Shown here: in pieces, positions 25,101 through 33,657 of the stretch | Numbering within the stretch: the stretch's first letter is position 1 | How the letters are laid out: the number at the start of each line of letters is the position of its first letter | NCBI GenBank assembly: GCA_013042375.1 | Contig: JABDQH010000017.1 | Span: 1 to 54,468, forward strand | Reading direction: 5' to 3' | Source: Woeseiaceae bacterium | Lineage (GTDB): Bacteria > Pseudomonadota > Gammaproteobacteria > Steroidobacterales > Woeseiaceae | Length of the DNA stretch: 54,468 nucleotides | Position numbers and translations under genes: made by a program | The notes under the pieces: model-generated | Told to the model about the DNA's origin: nothing | The model's input: only the letters and a program-made list of their open reading frames with translations | The model's database searches: none

Positions 25101-27189
25101 CGAGCTGCCGGACTTCCCCGCTCACTACAAGCCGCTCGGCGGCGAGGATCACCCGCAGGGCGACGGCCACTTCGACGAGTCACCGGCCAGGTGGACCGGC
25201 AACGGAGCCGCGGTTGCGAAACCGCAGTTCATGGACTGGTTCGAGACGGTCAAGGTCAACCATGGCGTGCGACCCGACGGCAGCTACGCGTTCGAGCGCC
25301 TGCCCGAGGAGGCGCGCCAATGGAGCAACGCACAGCACGTCGACTTCTGGGCCGACAAAGACGTGCCCGACAGCTGGCTCAAGTACCGGCAGATCACCGA
25401 GTACTGGCTTGGCAAGGGCGTCGATGGCTTCCGCTACGACATGGCCGAAATGGTGCCCGTCGAATTCTGGAGCTACCTCAACACCAACATCCTCAGAATC
25501 AACCCGGATGCGTTTCTGCTGGCCGAGGTGTACAACCCGGGTCTCTATCGCGACTACCTGCAGCTCGGCCGCATGGGCTACCTGTACGACAAGGTCGGAC
25601 TGTATGACGCCTTGAAGCCCGTCATGCAGGGCAAGGCGTCGACGCATACGCTGGCGCCCGTGCACGCCGAGGTGCTCGACATCGAGGAACACATGCTGCA
25701 CTTCCTCGAGAACCATGACGAGGAACGCATCGCGAGCGCCAACTTCGTCGGCAGCGGGCACGCCGGCAAACCCGGCATGGTGGTCTCGGCGCTGATCAGC
25801 AGGTCGCCGACGATGATTTACTTCGGCCAGGCCGTTGGTGAGCCCGGTGACCTCAACGACGCGAATTTCAACCAGCCGCCCAAGCTCCGTACGACGCAGT
25901 ACGACTACTGGGGCGTCCCGGCGCACCAGCGCTGGATGAACGGCGGCAAATTCGACGGCGGCGCACTTAGCGACGACGAGAAGTCCCTGCGGGACTTCTA
26001 CGAGCGGCTCATGAACTTCAGCGCCCGCAGTGCTGCGCTGCAGGGCGAGTACGCGCCGATACCGACCGGCAGCGAGCGCGTGTTCGCGTTCGCGCGCTGG
26101 ACCGACGACGAGCAGCTCATCGTCGTGAGCAACTTCGATGCCCAGAACGAGCAAGAGTTGGTCATCGACGTGCCCGCGGAGCTCGTCGGTGAACTCGGCC
26201 TCGAGCCCGGGCGCCGGGCGCTCGAAGAGCAGCTCTATGGCGAGCGGCACAACGCCATCGTCGTCGACCACGGTGTCGGTACCGTGCACGTGAAACTCGG
26301 GCCGCTCGAATCGGCCGTCTATCGTATCGGCGGCGGCCAGTTCAAGGCGCCCAATAACGCGCCGTTCATGACCGACCTGCCCGGCTCGGGCGTGCTGGGC
26401 ACGCTCGAGTACTCCTACGATGTGCCCTCGGCCTTCCTCGAGGAAACGCGCAACGTCGTGGTATGGCTGCCACCCGGGTACGAGGACGACGCCGACACGC
26501 GTTACAAGGTCATCTACATGAGCGACGGCGAAAACCTGTTCGACCCGCGCATCGCGAGCTGGGGCGTCGACTGGGGCATCGACGAGGCCATGATGCGCGG
26601 CGTCGCCGACGGCGCGTTCGAGCCGGCCATCGTCGTCGGCACGTGGAGCACGGCGCGGCGCGGCCTCGAGTATTCGCCCTGGCACGATGCCAAAGACTAC
26701 GCGCGTTTCCTGATCGAAGAGCTGGTGCCGCGCATCAATGCCGAATACCGCACGCGGCAAGGGCCGGAAAATACGTCCGTCATGGGCTCGTCGATGGGCG
26801 GGTTGCTCGCCTACTACCTGGTCAAGGAACACGGCGACGTGTTCGGCGCCTGCGGCTGCGTATCGAGCCACTTCGGGCTGTCGGAAGAAATGTATTCCGG
26901 GTGGATGGGCGACGAAGACGTCGACCCGACACCGTATATCGTTCGGGACATCGAGGCAGGCGCCACGATCAAAGGCGGCCGATACTTCTTCGACTACGGC
27001 ACCGAGACGCTCGATTCGACCTACCACGAGGACCACAAACCCGTCGCCTCGTGGATGCGCAAGCTGGGGCTCAAGAAGAACCGCGACTACAAGTTTGTCA
27101 GGTATGAGGGCGCCGAGCACAGCGAGCGCGCCTGGCGCGCGCGCGTGCTCGAGCAGCTCGAGTGGCTACTGGGCGAGCCGGGACAGTGA
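22195..27189 (+). CDS. Fused GH31 alpha-glucosidase - GH13 amylase - esterase-like hydrolase
   Basis: 1664 residues with three enzyme modules. Signal peptide 1-17 (WASASWA). GH31 about 20-790: N-terminal beta domain, barrel with nucleophile region WGDLGEPE (Asp397) and acid/base region MHSDLGGFAGGD (Asp500), then beta domains. GH13 about 800-1378: opens VVYQVWTRLFGN, with DVVPNH (923-928), FRYDM (Asp1082), LLAEVY (Glu1111) and ENHDEE (Asp1175), and a C-terminal beta domain. Esterase-like alpha/beta hydrolase about 1395-1664: VVWLPPGYED, GSSMGG nucleophile (Ser1533) and EGAEHSE histidine (His1642). All three catalytic sets look intact. It starts at TTG 22195, whose AGGAGGAG ribosome site overlaps the stop of the preceding gene. 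It should remove glucose from alpha-glucan ends, cut internally and perhaps deacylate. The esterase substrate is unknown. Confidence 0.92.
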   Translation: MKRLILLLVLWASASWADFGEYESHTHDGNTLRVASTLGELRITAVDDAAFEVHYVENGVKQLPSFALAPQDRDFAAAVTASDGALTFTIDGITAIIDKSPVRVSYLRDGQPLVEEEHGYFAHDTLRGFRFALEDGEKILGGGQRVLGMDRRGKRMPLYNKAHYGYTTESEQMYYSLPAIMSTDKYMIVFDNSASGWLDIGHTEKDVLLFEAVGGRTSYIVVAGATYPDLIGNYTDATGKQPLPPRWAFGNFASRFGYHTEQETRDVVQRFRDEKIPLDAIILDIYWFGPDIQGHMGNLDWDREAWPTPEDMVADFAEDGVRTIAITEPFILSTSKRWQDAVDSGVLARTVTGEPRRFDFYFGNTGLVDVFDEKAADWFWQPYEMLFEQGMAATWGDLGEPEVHPGDSLHWLSDAGIEATGDEIHNAYGHEWARIVYERQVDKYPDMRPLIMMRSGFAGSQRYGFMPWTGDVSRSWDGLKPQVELALQGGLFGLAYMHSDLGGFAGGDVFDKEMYIRWLQYGVFQPVYRPHAQEHIPAEPVFHDDQTRDIVRNFVNLRYRLMPYNYTLAWENSTTGMPLMRPAFFEDESLDWLIDVTQVYFWGHDFFVVPITDPGMESVTTILPSGPWFDFWTGQRYDGGNQVEVDVTLDTIPVFVRGGAFVPMAPEIQTTRDYSSEKLTLHYYADASVTQSSGRMYEDNGISRTSIEDGAFEMLQFEASRSGDFLTLDLSRTGDGYEGMPENRDVTIVVHNWTGPADALVFDGEAVEGRLEDGTLTVEVSWDHAPARLQVNEPEGKPVVYQVWTRLFGNKVTTNKPWGTIEENGVGKFADFTHEALRGIRELGVSHIWYTGVPHHAVVRDYTEYGISNDDPDVVKGRAGSPYAVKDYYNVNPDLAVDPARRLEEFEALVERTHANGMKVIIDVVPNHVARRYESISRPEGVEDFGANDDTSVAWARDNNFYYVVGEDFELPDFPAHYKPLGGEDHPQGDGHFDESPARWTGNGAAVAKPQFMDWFETVKVNHGVRPDGSYAFERLPEEARQWSNAQHVDFWADKDVPDSWLKYRQITEYWLGKGVDGFRYDMAEMVPVEFWSYLNTNILRINPDAFLLAEVYNPGLYRDYLQLGRMGYLYDKVGLYDALKPVMQGKASTHTLAPVHAEVLDIEEHMLHFLENHDEERIASANFVGSGHAGKPGMVVSALISRSPTMIYFGQAVGEPGDLNDANFNQPPKLRTTQYDYWGVPAHQRWMNGGKFDGGALSDDEKSLRDFYERLMNFSARSAALQGEYAPIPTGSERVFAFARWTDDEQLIVVSNFDAQNEQELVIDVPAELVGELGLEPGRRALEEQLYGERHNAIVVDHGVGTVHVKLGPLESAVYRIGGGQFKAPNNAPFMTDLPGSGVLGTLEYSYDVPSAFLEETRNVVVWLPPGYEDDADTRYKVIYMSDGENLFDPRIASWGVDWGIDEAMMRGVADGAFEPAIVVGTWSTARRGLEYSPWHDAKDYARFLIEELVPRINAEYRTRQGPENTSVMGSSMGGLLAYYLVKEHGDVFGACGCVSSHFGLSEEMYSGWMGDEDVDPTPYIVRDIEAGATIKGGRYFFDYGTETLDSTYHEDHKPVASWMRKLGLKKNRDYKFVRYEGAEHSERAWRARVLEQLEWLLGEPGQ

Positions 27190-27278
27190 ACCTCCTGACG
27201 CCTGAACGTGCTATTGATTTCGACGAGGCGTGTCGGGATAGTGGCGCTCGCACCAAGACTAATTCAGGAGACCTGTTG

Positions 27279-28253
27279 ATGATGCCCAGAATCGCTTTCG
27301 CGTATTCCCTTACGGCGAGTTTGCTTGTCGCGCCGCTCGGAATGGCTGAGGAATATGATTTTGAAGTCGAAATTGGCTATTCGAGCGTCGATTTCGAATC
27401 AAGCCAGACCATTACGACCGACGGCGGCGTGATCTTCAATTCGAGCGAGATCGATACTGACGAACTGAGGCTGTCCGGGACCTGGTTCTTTAAAGGCCTG
27501 TCCGACGAAAAAGGACCAAGATCGCGGGCCGCGCTGACCGACAGAGCTTCTTCTGCGAGACTGGGGTACTCGCAAACCGATCGAACGTTCGCATCGTTTC
27601 TTTCGAACACCGATCCGGCGTTTCCTTTCCCACCCATTGATACGAGAATCGAGTCGGACGACGACGCGTTTGCCGTCGACATACGCTATATCAACCGCAA
27701 CAGCGGCTGGATAGGCAGCGCCGGCCTGCTGACTTCGGACGCCACGGTTGGCGCTCCGGTGAGCTCGTCTTTCGATGCGACAGGCTGGCGGCTTGGATTC
27801 GGCAAGTACGTCTCCCAGAACACGACGCTGGAGCTGGCAATCAGTGGCGTCGACGTTGACGGCGGATCGGACACCTCGGGAATCGGCGTGACTTTCGAGC
27901 ACCTGGGCGACCTGACCGGCCATTGGCAGTACGCCGTCGACCTCGCGTACAACCGCATCAACCCTGACGCCGGATCGGACGTCGATACCTGGCGTGCGGC
28001 TCTCGCGCTGTATCCGAACAAAGACATTGAGTTCGGACTGGCCCTCGAGGACGTATCCGGCGACCTGGTAAGTGGCAACAACCTTGGAGTCGAGGGATTT
28101 GCAAGCTGGTTCGTACGGCCAAACGTTCGTCTGGCGGCGCGTTATCGTGTCGATGACGTGGACTACCAAGGCAATGCGGTGATCGGCGGCGCCCCGACTG
28201 CCGGCGACGCGGACCAGGATTCGTTCGGCGTCAGCGCCACGGTGAGGTTCTGA
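27279..28253 (+). CDS. Putative outer-membrane beta-barrel protein
   Basis: 324 residues. The signal peptide (about 1-22, ending GMAEE) is followed by alternating amphipathic strands such as YDFEVEIGYSSVDFES, AFAVDIRYINRNSGW, ATLELAI-type strands and ARYRVDDVDYQG. It ends ATVRF, with the C-terminal aromatic typical of barrels inserted by the BAM complex. No specific family is recognised, and it could be a small porin. The start is ATG 27279 (or 27282), after CAGGAG; the frame extends upstream into the end of the fusion gene but without signal-peptide character. It lies 90 bases after the fusion gene, so it may be part of the same message or separate. Its base composition looks slightly lower in G+C. 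Confidence 0.7.
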   Translation: MMPRIAFAYSLTASLLVAPLGMAEEYDFEVEIGYSSVDFESSQTITTDGGVIFNSSEIDTDELRLSGTWFFKGLSDEKGPRSRAALTDRASSARLGYSQTDRTFASFLSNTDPAFPFPPIDTRIESDDDAFAVDIRYINRNSGWIGSAGLLTSDATVGAPVSSSFDATGWRLGFGKYVSQNTTLELAISGVDVDGGSDTSGIGVTFEHLGDLTGHWQYAVDLAYNRINPDAGSDVDTWRAALALYPNKDIEFGLALEDVSGDLVSGNNLGVEGFASWFVRPNVRLAARYRVDDVDYQGNAVIGGAPTAGDADQDSFGVSATVRF

Positions 28254-28299
28254 GCGCCGCGCCCCAAGGGCTAGAGGTGCGCGGGCGCCGACCATAACG

Positions 28300-30702
28300 A
28301 TGATGACCTGGACACTGAGCAACAGACTGCTTTTTGCGGCCATCTTCATCTCGGGCGTTTCCGCCATGGTCTACCAGCTGATCTGGGTCCGCTTGCTGGG
28401 GCTCGTGTTCGGGGTCAGCAGTTTCGCCGTCGCCACGGTGGTCGCGGTATTCCTGCTGGGCCTGGGCCTCGGCAGCTATTTCTTCGGCCGCTGGTCGGAG
28501 CGAGCCCGTGACCCGCTGCGCATCTACCTGTACGTGGAACTGGGCATTGCCGCGACTTCGCTCATCGCCTACCTCGTGATCGAGGCCCTGCCCGTCTATC
28601 GCTATCTGTACGAGTACGCCTACAACAACCTCGGCTTCTACGGCCTGTCGCTCGCCCGCCTGCTGCTGTCGACGCTGGTGCTGCTGCCCCCGGTATTCTT
28701 CATCGGTGGCACCATGCCGCTGCTCGCCAAGTATTTCGTCCGCGACCCTGCCAACCTGGGCTCCAGCTTCAGCAAGATCTACTACCTCAACACCCTCGGA
28801 GCCTGCGCCGGCGCGCTGCTGACCGGCTTCGTGTTCGTGCGCTACTTCGGCGTGATCGGCACGCTGATGATTGCCGTTGGCGGCAACCTGGCGGTCGCCC
28901 TGATCATTGCGCTAAGCAAACGAGGCACGGGAGCCCCGCGCCCCGCGACAGGTGCGCAGTCGCCCTACTCCTACATGCTGGTGTTCCTGTTCCTCACCGG
29001 CTTCATCAGCCTGGGCTACGAGATGCTGTGGGTGCGCATCCTCTCGACCTACGGACTGTCGACTTCCCAGGCCTTCGCGCTCATCCTCGCGGGGTTCCTG
29101 TCAGGCTTCTCGGTCGGGGCCTGGGTCGTGGCGCGCAAGGTGGATCGCCGCCGGGATCTCGAGGGCTGGTTCAGCGCCGTGTCCATCGTCACGGCCTTCA
29201 GCGGCGCCCTCGTGCTGCTGCTGTTCCGGCAGTTCGAGGCCATCACGATCCTGCTCGCCGACGCCACGCCGATGAGCCAGCTGACGCTCGGCATGACCCT
29301 GGCGTTCACCGTGTCATTCATCCCGGCGGTGTTCATGGGGATCCTGTTCCCGCTCGGCGTGCGCATCTACGCGCACGATGTCGACCGAATCGGCGCCAAG
29401 ACCGGCAACACCTTTTTTTCCAACACGCTCGGCTGCGTGCTGGGCAGCGTGCTGACCGGGTTCGTGCTGATCCCCTTCCTGGGGATGTGGAACACAACGC
29501 TGCTCCTCATCAACCTCAGCCTGCTGATCGCGGCGGCTTTCTTGCTGCGGGGCCGCGACCGGGCCGGGGCGCAATGGGTATCGCTGATCGTCGTCGCGGC
29601 CGTCGCGAACCTGCTGGTGTTCACGGACAGCAAGACGTTCCACGCCGAGCTCAAGGGCCGCGACCTGCGCACGGCGGCCGAGGGCTTCGAAGTCATCTAC
29701 TATGCCGAGGGCCTGTCGGGGACCGTCACGGCCGTCGAACGGGGCAACTATCGCGGGCTGTTCGTCGATGGCCAGAACGTCTCCGGAACGGACCCCGTGT
29801 TGCTCGCCGATTCGAAGATGCTCGCCCACGTGCCTCTGCTGCTGGCCGCGGAGCCGGAAGTTGCGCTGACGGTCGGTTACGGCACCGGAACCACGTCGGG
29901 GAGCATGCTGCTGCACGGTGTCGACGTCCATGCGGTCGAGATCGAGGAGAAGATCATCGAGGCGGCGCCGCTGTTCACCAAGGTCAACTATGCGTCCTAT
30001 GCCGACCCCGGTCTCGATATCGTGCTGGACGATGCGCGCAACTACATCGCCGTCACGGACGAAAAGTTCTCCGTCATCGTCACCGACGTGACCAACCTGA
30101 AGTACAAGCGCAATCCCTATCTCTACACCCGTGAATACTTCGAGATCATGCGGGAAGCGCTCGGCGAGGATGGCGTTGGCGCCGCGTGGCTCCCGGTCGG
30201 CGGACTGTCCTTCAACGACCTGCGCAGCCTGATCGCCACGTTCGACGACGTCTTCGAGCACACGACCGCCTGGTATTTCACCCAGTTCCCGACCCATTTC
30301 ATCATCCTGGCAGGCACGCCGGAGCCGGCGCGGGTGAACCTCGCGGAGCTGAGAGAGAGAATGGCCGCGCTCGAGCGCGACCTGCAGAGCCTCGGCGTCG
30401 ACAATGTCTACGAGCTCGCCAGCATGCTGCTGCTGGGGGAGAGCGACATCGACTCGCTGGTGGACGGCGCGCCGCTCCACACGGACAACCGCCCGATCCT
30501 CGAGTACTCCGACATGGACCTTTACAACGTCGTGGACGTCGCGCCGAATCTGGGCCGGCTCATCGAGTTTCAGCAGGAGGACCTGCTCGCGTACTTCGCC
30601 GGGAGCGAGCCTCAGCTCGCCGAGCTCGAGGCGTATTTCGACCTGTATACCGGCCATTACCTCGACTACGTGCGGTCGTACGAGCGGCAGCGCCGCAACT
30701 AG
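28300..30702 (+). CDS. Fused MFS-like / spermidine-synthase-like membrane protein
   Basis: 800 residues. The N-terminal half has about 12 hydrophobic helices (ISGVSAMVYQLIWVRLLGLVFG opens the characteristic 'fused MFS/spermidine synthase' pattern; GLGLGSYFFGRW follows). The C-terminal half (about 450-770) is a Rossmann-type aminopropyltransferase-like domain with GYGTGTTSG, VHAVEIEEKIIEAA, LDIVLDDARNYIA and FSVIVTDVTN. Such fusions are widespread in proteobacteria. The glycine loop and acidic ribose-binding residue are kept, but a true spermidine-synthase substrate site is not obvious, so the reaction is unknown. No other polyamine gene is nearby. The start is ATG 28300 or 28303. Confidence 0.85.
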   Translation: MMTWTLSNRLLFAAIFISGVSAMVYQLIWVRLLGLVFGVSSFAVATVVAVFLLGLGLGSYFFGRWSERARDPLRIYLYVELGIAATSLIAYLVIEALPVYRYLYEYAYNNLGFYGLSLARLLLSTLVLLPPVFFIGGTMPLLAKYFVRDPANLGSSFSKIYYLNTLGACAGALLTGFVFVRYFGVIGTLMIAVGGNLAVALIIALSKRGTGAPRPATGAQSPYSYMLVFLFLTGFISLGYEMLWVRILSTYGLSTSQAFALILAGFLSGFSVGAWVVARKVDRRRDLEGWFSAVSIVTAFSGALVLLLFRQFEAITILLADATPMSQLTLGMTLAFTVSFIPAVFMGILFPLGVRIYAHDVDRIGAKTGNTFFSNTLGCVLGSVLTGFVLIPFLGMWNTTLLLINLSLLIAAAFLLRGRDRAGAQWVSLIVVAAVANLLVFTDSKTFHAELKGRDLRTAAEGFEVIYYAEGLSGTVTAVERGNYRGLFVDGQNVSGTDPVLLADSKMLAHVPLLLAAEPEVALTVGYGTGTTSGSMLLHGVDVHAVEIEEKIIEAAPLFTKVNYASYADPGLDIVLDDARNYIAVTDEKFSVIVTDVTNLKYKRNPYLYTREYFEIMREALGEDGVGAAWLPVGGLSFNDLRSLIATFDDVFEHTTAWYFTQFPTHFIILAGTPEPARVNLAELRERMAALERDLQSLGVDNVYELASMLLLGESDIDSLVDGAPLHTDNRPILEYSDMDLYNVVDVAPNLGRLIEFQQEDLLAYFAGSEPQLAELEAYFDLYTGHYLDYVRSYERQRRN

Positions 30703-30704
30703 GC

Positions 30705-30728
30705 GCCCGGGGGTCGGGCCCGCTTTTT
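30705..30728 (+). terminator. Probable intrinsic terminator
   Basis: GCCCG (30705-30709) and CGGGC (30715-30719) form a short stem, with TTTTT at 30724-30728, immediately after the spermidine-synthase-like gene and before the convergent GH13 gene. Confidence 0.5.
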
Positions 30729-30736
30729 CCGGACGA

Positions 30737-32743
30737 TTATGGCGTGTAGACGTAGACCACGGTCGAGCGGGCCGGCACGTCAACCGTAAGCAAGGCACCT
30801 GCATCGGTCGTCGACTGACCTGTCACGCCGAACACTGCGTCGAACACGGTGCTCGCCATTCCGGTGTCGGCCATCACCTGTTGCGTCGTCGCCGCGTAGT
30901 TGATGGCGACGATTGCTTTCGTTGCGCCCTGCTCGCGTCGCAGGACGAGCACCGCGTCTCCGTCACCCGACAGCAGTGTCATGTCCCCGGCTGCCAGCGC
31001 CGGGTACGAAATACGCAGCTGGTAGAGAGCGCGGTAGTGCTCGAGCAGCGAGTCGGACACGCCCTCCTCGTCCATGACGTTGTGCGTCGCCACGTTGGCC
31101 GACAGGTTGCGGAACGGCGTGCCCGTCGTGAAGCCGGCCGTCACGGTATCGGATGTCCAGCTCATCGGCGTGCGCAGAGCATGATCGCCCGACAGGCTGG
31201 ACGCACTGGCCATCCCGACTTCTTCACCGTAGTAGGCAAACGGGTTACGCGACGCGAGGATGTAGGTCGCGGCCGCGAGCTCGTACTGCGTACCGTCGCC
31301 ATTCAGCTGGTTCCACGGCCGGTCGCCGGCGAAGCTGTCGTGATTCGACAGGAACAGCGGCTGCCGATCGTGGTCGGAACTCGCGAGCAACGCGGTCAGG
31401 CCGCCGTCGGTCGAGTTACCGCGGGCGGAATCGAGAATCGCCCATTGCGTACCGAAGGCGAACGCCCGGCCACACGATGACGCGGCTGCAAATGCCGCCG
31501 GGTCGTCCGGCGCTTCGCAGACCATGAAACGCTTGCCGTAACTCGACACGAGCGCCTGCACCTGCTCGAGCAGCACGTGGTTCTCCGGCTGGTTGTTCCA
31601 GGCGGCGGCGCCGTTCTCGAACAGCACGCCGACGGCGTCGAAGCGAAAGCCGTCGACGCCCTTGTTGAGCCAGAAGCGCAGGTTGTCGAGGTGATAGTCG
31701 ACGACCTCCGTGTTTTCGAGGTTGAAGTCGGGCATCAGCGGCGAGAACACGCCGTAGTACCAGCCGTTGCCGTTGTTGCGCCACGGGTCGCCCGCAAACG
31801 TGTTCCAGCCAGCGGGCTTCGGGTCCTCCCAGACGAACCAGTCGTGCCTGCCATTGGCGGAACCCGTGGTCGCATCGAGAAACAGCGGGTTGGTGCTGGC
31901 CGCGTGGTTCATGACGTAGTCGACAATGACGGCGATGCCGCGCGCGTGCGCCTCGTCGAGCAGCGTCTCGAAGTCCGACATCGTGCCGTAGTCGCTCTCG
32001 ATCGCGCGGTAGTCCTGGACGGCGTAGCCGTGATCGTTGTCGGCGCTCTCGAACACGGGCATGAGCCAGATGCCGCGGATGCCGAGGCCCTGCAGGTAGT
32101 CGAGGCGCGCGATCAGGCCCTGCAGGTCGCCGGTGCCGTCGCCATCGGAGTCCTGGTAGCCGCGCACGTAGATCTCGAGAAACGCGGCCGAGTCCGCCCA
32201 GCCGGCGGCCAGGCCGGAATCCGTCGCGTTGACGGGTACGGCGGCAAGATCCAGCGCCGATGACGCATTTCCCAGCGCGTTCAGCGCGGCGCGCGCGGCC
32301 GCCTCGCTGACGTACGGCGTGCCGATGTTGCCGCTCGCCGAGGCAACCGAGTCCTGCACGAGCCAGGCCTGGTCGCCGAACGATCCCGGCACGATGCTCA
32401 TGTCGGAGACGGGGCTCTTGAGATCGCCGTTGTGCGCGATGAAGTTGAACTCGCCGGCCGTGTTCGTGACCGGCACCTCGAACACGGCCATGCCGTTCTC
32501 GGTGCGATCAGGCATGCGCGGCGCATCCCAGGTCGTACCCGTCGAGGCAGCGATCGCGTCGCCCCACAGGTGCAGGCCCCAGCCGTCGTACTGTGGGTCG
32601 GCGCGCAGGTAGTAGACCGTGACCGCATTGGTCGGCGGGGGTGGCGGCGGCTGCATGACGGGCGGCGACCCGCCGCCTCCGCCGCCGCATGCGACGAGCA
32701 GCGCGACCAGCCCGAGCAGGATGCCGGCTCTTACGGCGCGCAT
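30737..32743 (-). CDS. PUD/CBM41-GH13 alpha-amylase or pullulanase-type lipoprotein
   Basis: 668 residues. The signal peptide has a lipobox at Cys19 (LLVAC), followed by a low-complexity spacer of glycines and prolines (20-38). Then comes a pullulanase-associated carbohydrate-binding domain ([20 protein letters not shown], about 41-135), a linker, and a GH13 barrel with DYVMNH (275-280), FRFDA (Asp369), MVCEAPDD (Glu410) and SNHDS (Asp469), plus a C-terminal sheet. The starch/pullulan-binding domain and lipid anchor suggest surface attack on alpha-glucans. It is last in the halogenase-GH43-esterase operon: its ATG lies 13 bases inside the esterase gene. Confidence 0.92.
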   Translation of the reverse strand: MRAVRAGILLGLVALLVACGGGGGGSPPVMQPPPPPPTNAVTVYYLRADPQYDGWGLHLWGDAIAASTGTTWDAPRMPDRTENGMAVFEVPVTNTAGEFNFIAHNGDLKSPVSDMSIVPGSFGDQAWLVQDSVASASGNIGTPYVSEAAARAALNALGNASSALDLAAVPVNATDSGLAAGWADSAAFLEIYVRGYQDSDGDGTGDLQGLIARLDYLQGLGIRGIWLMPVFESADNDHGYAVQDYRAIESDYGTMSDFETLLDEAHARGIAVIVDYVMNHAASTNPLFLDATTGSANGRHDWFVWEDPKPAGWNTFAGDPWRNNGNGWYYGVFSPLMPDFNLENTEVVDYHLDNLRFWLNKGVDGFRFDAVGVLFENGAAAWNNQPENHVLLEQVQALVSSYGKRFMVCEAPDDPAAFAAASSCGRAFAFGTQWAILDSARGNSTDGGLTALLASSDHDRQPLFLSNHDSFAGDRPWNQLNGDGTQYELAAATYILASRNPFAYYGEEVGMASASSLSGDHALRTPMSWTSDTVTAGFTTGTPFRNLSANVATHNVMDEEGVSDSLLEHYRALYQLRISYPALAAGDMTLLSGDGDAVLVLRREQGATKAIVAINYAATTQQVMADTGMASTVFDAVFGVTGQSTTDAGALLTVDVPARSTVVYVYTP

Positions 32744-33657
32744 TGCTGCTCCAGCCGGATCATCGCCTCGGCGAAGGCCGTGCCCATGCGCACGAATCCG
32801 TCCGTATCGTAGTGCCAGGCATCATCGAGATAGCCGTAGTCCTCGGTGTCGACCACGTACGCGGCGCACGCGTCGTTGTCGACGAAATCCTGCTGGGCCT
32901 TCTGCACCGTGCCGATGTAGTCCATGACGGAGCCGTCCTCGGCCATCCCGGAATCGGTGATCTTGCCGACGACGACCGGCAGGTCGTCAACGCGCATGGC
33001 AGCGCGCAAGAGACCCATGAGACGCGTCAGGTTGGCAAGGTAGGCATCGGCCGCGGCCTGGCTGTCAAATGCATCCGCCTCACCCTGCATCCAGACGATG
33101 CCGGCGGGGACCAGTCGGTCCGCGACGCCGTCCCCGTCGATATCGGCGATCGCCGACGCGCCGCGCAGCGTCTTCAATGCGTGATCGTATTGGTTGACGC
33201 CGGTACCCGCCGCGAAGTCGGGATGCCAGTTACCGAAGCCCACCCCATCCGCCAGCCCCGAGCCGCCGAGCGCATACTTGACGATGGCGATGTGCCGGCC
33301 GGGCGGACCGTGCGCGGCCAGCGTTCGTCCGAACAACAGTTCCGGCCCGAAACGGTCCGACAGCTCGTTGGTCTGACCGTCGGTCCGGAACCCGGTGCCA
33401 AAACCGGGCGTTAGCGGCCGCCACAATCCGACGCCGCCGTGCATTTCATTATCGAGCGCCATCTGTCCCGCATAGATCATGACGCCGGGCACAACCATGT
33501 TCGCCGCCGGCGACAGCTCGTCGTTGAAGCCGAAGCCCTCCATGTTCGACTGGCCGCCCAGGAAATAGAGATGGTAGGTCTTCGGCTCGGGCTCGCCACA
33601 CGCCGCGCCGAGCAGCGCGATGCAAAGCCATGCGATGATCCTGCCTGGCGCTTTCAT
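32731..33657 (-). CDS. SGNH esterase of the sialate O-acetylesterase (SASA) type, lipoprotein
   Basis: 308 residues. The signal peptide has a lipobox ending at Cys20 (LLGAAC). The first SGNH block is FLGGQSNMEG (Ser37 nucleophile in GQSNM), as in carbohydrate esterase family 6 and SASA-domain proteins. Later blocks include ALGGSGLADG, VWMQGEADAF and a C-terminal D-x-x-H-type segment near YLDDAWHYDTDGFV. Members deacetylate sugars, including acetyl-xylan. The neighbouring GH43 makes an acetylated hemicellulose plausible, but this is inferred. The start codon overlaps the GH43 stop (ATGA). Confidence 0.88.
   Translation of the reverse strand: MKAPGRIIAWLCIALLGAACGEPEPKTYHLYFLGGQSNMEGFGFNDELSPAANMVVPGVMIYAGQMALDNEMHGGVGLWRPLTPGFGTGFRTDGQTNELSDRFGPELLFGRTLAAHGPPGRHIAIVKYALGGSGLADGVGFGNWHPDFAAGTGVNQYDHALKTLRGASAIADIDGDGVADRLVPAGIVWMQGEADAFDSQAAADAYLANLTRLMGLLRAAMRVDDLPVVVGKITDSGMAEDGSVMDYIGTVQKAQQDFVDNDACAAYVVDTEDYGYLDDAWHYDTDGFVRMGTAFAEAMIRLEQQCAP

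Noticed and set aside
25180..27120. Long frame antisense to the GH13 and esterase parts of the fusion gene
   Set aside because: Shadow composition only. It was considered as a possible reason for a false fusion but offers no protein family.
31416..31784. Arginine-rich frame inside the PUD-GH13 gene
   Set aside because: An alternative frame of the real gene with no start signal or domain.
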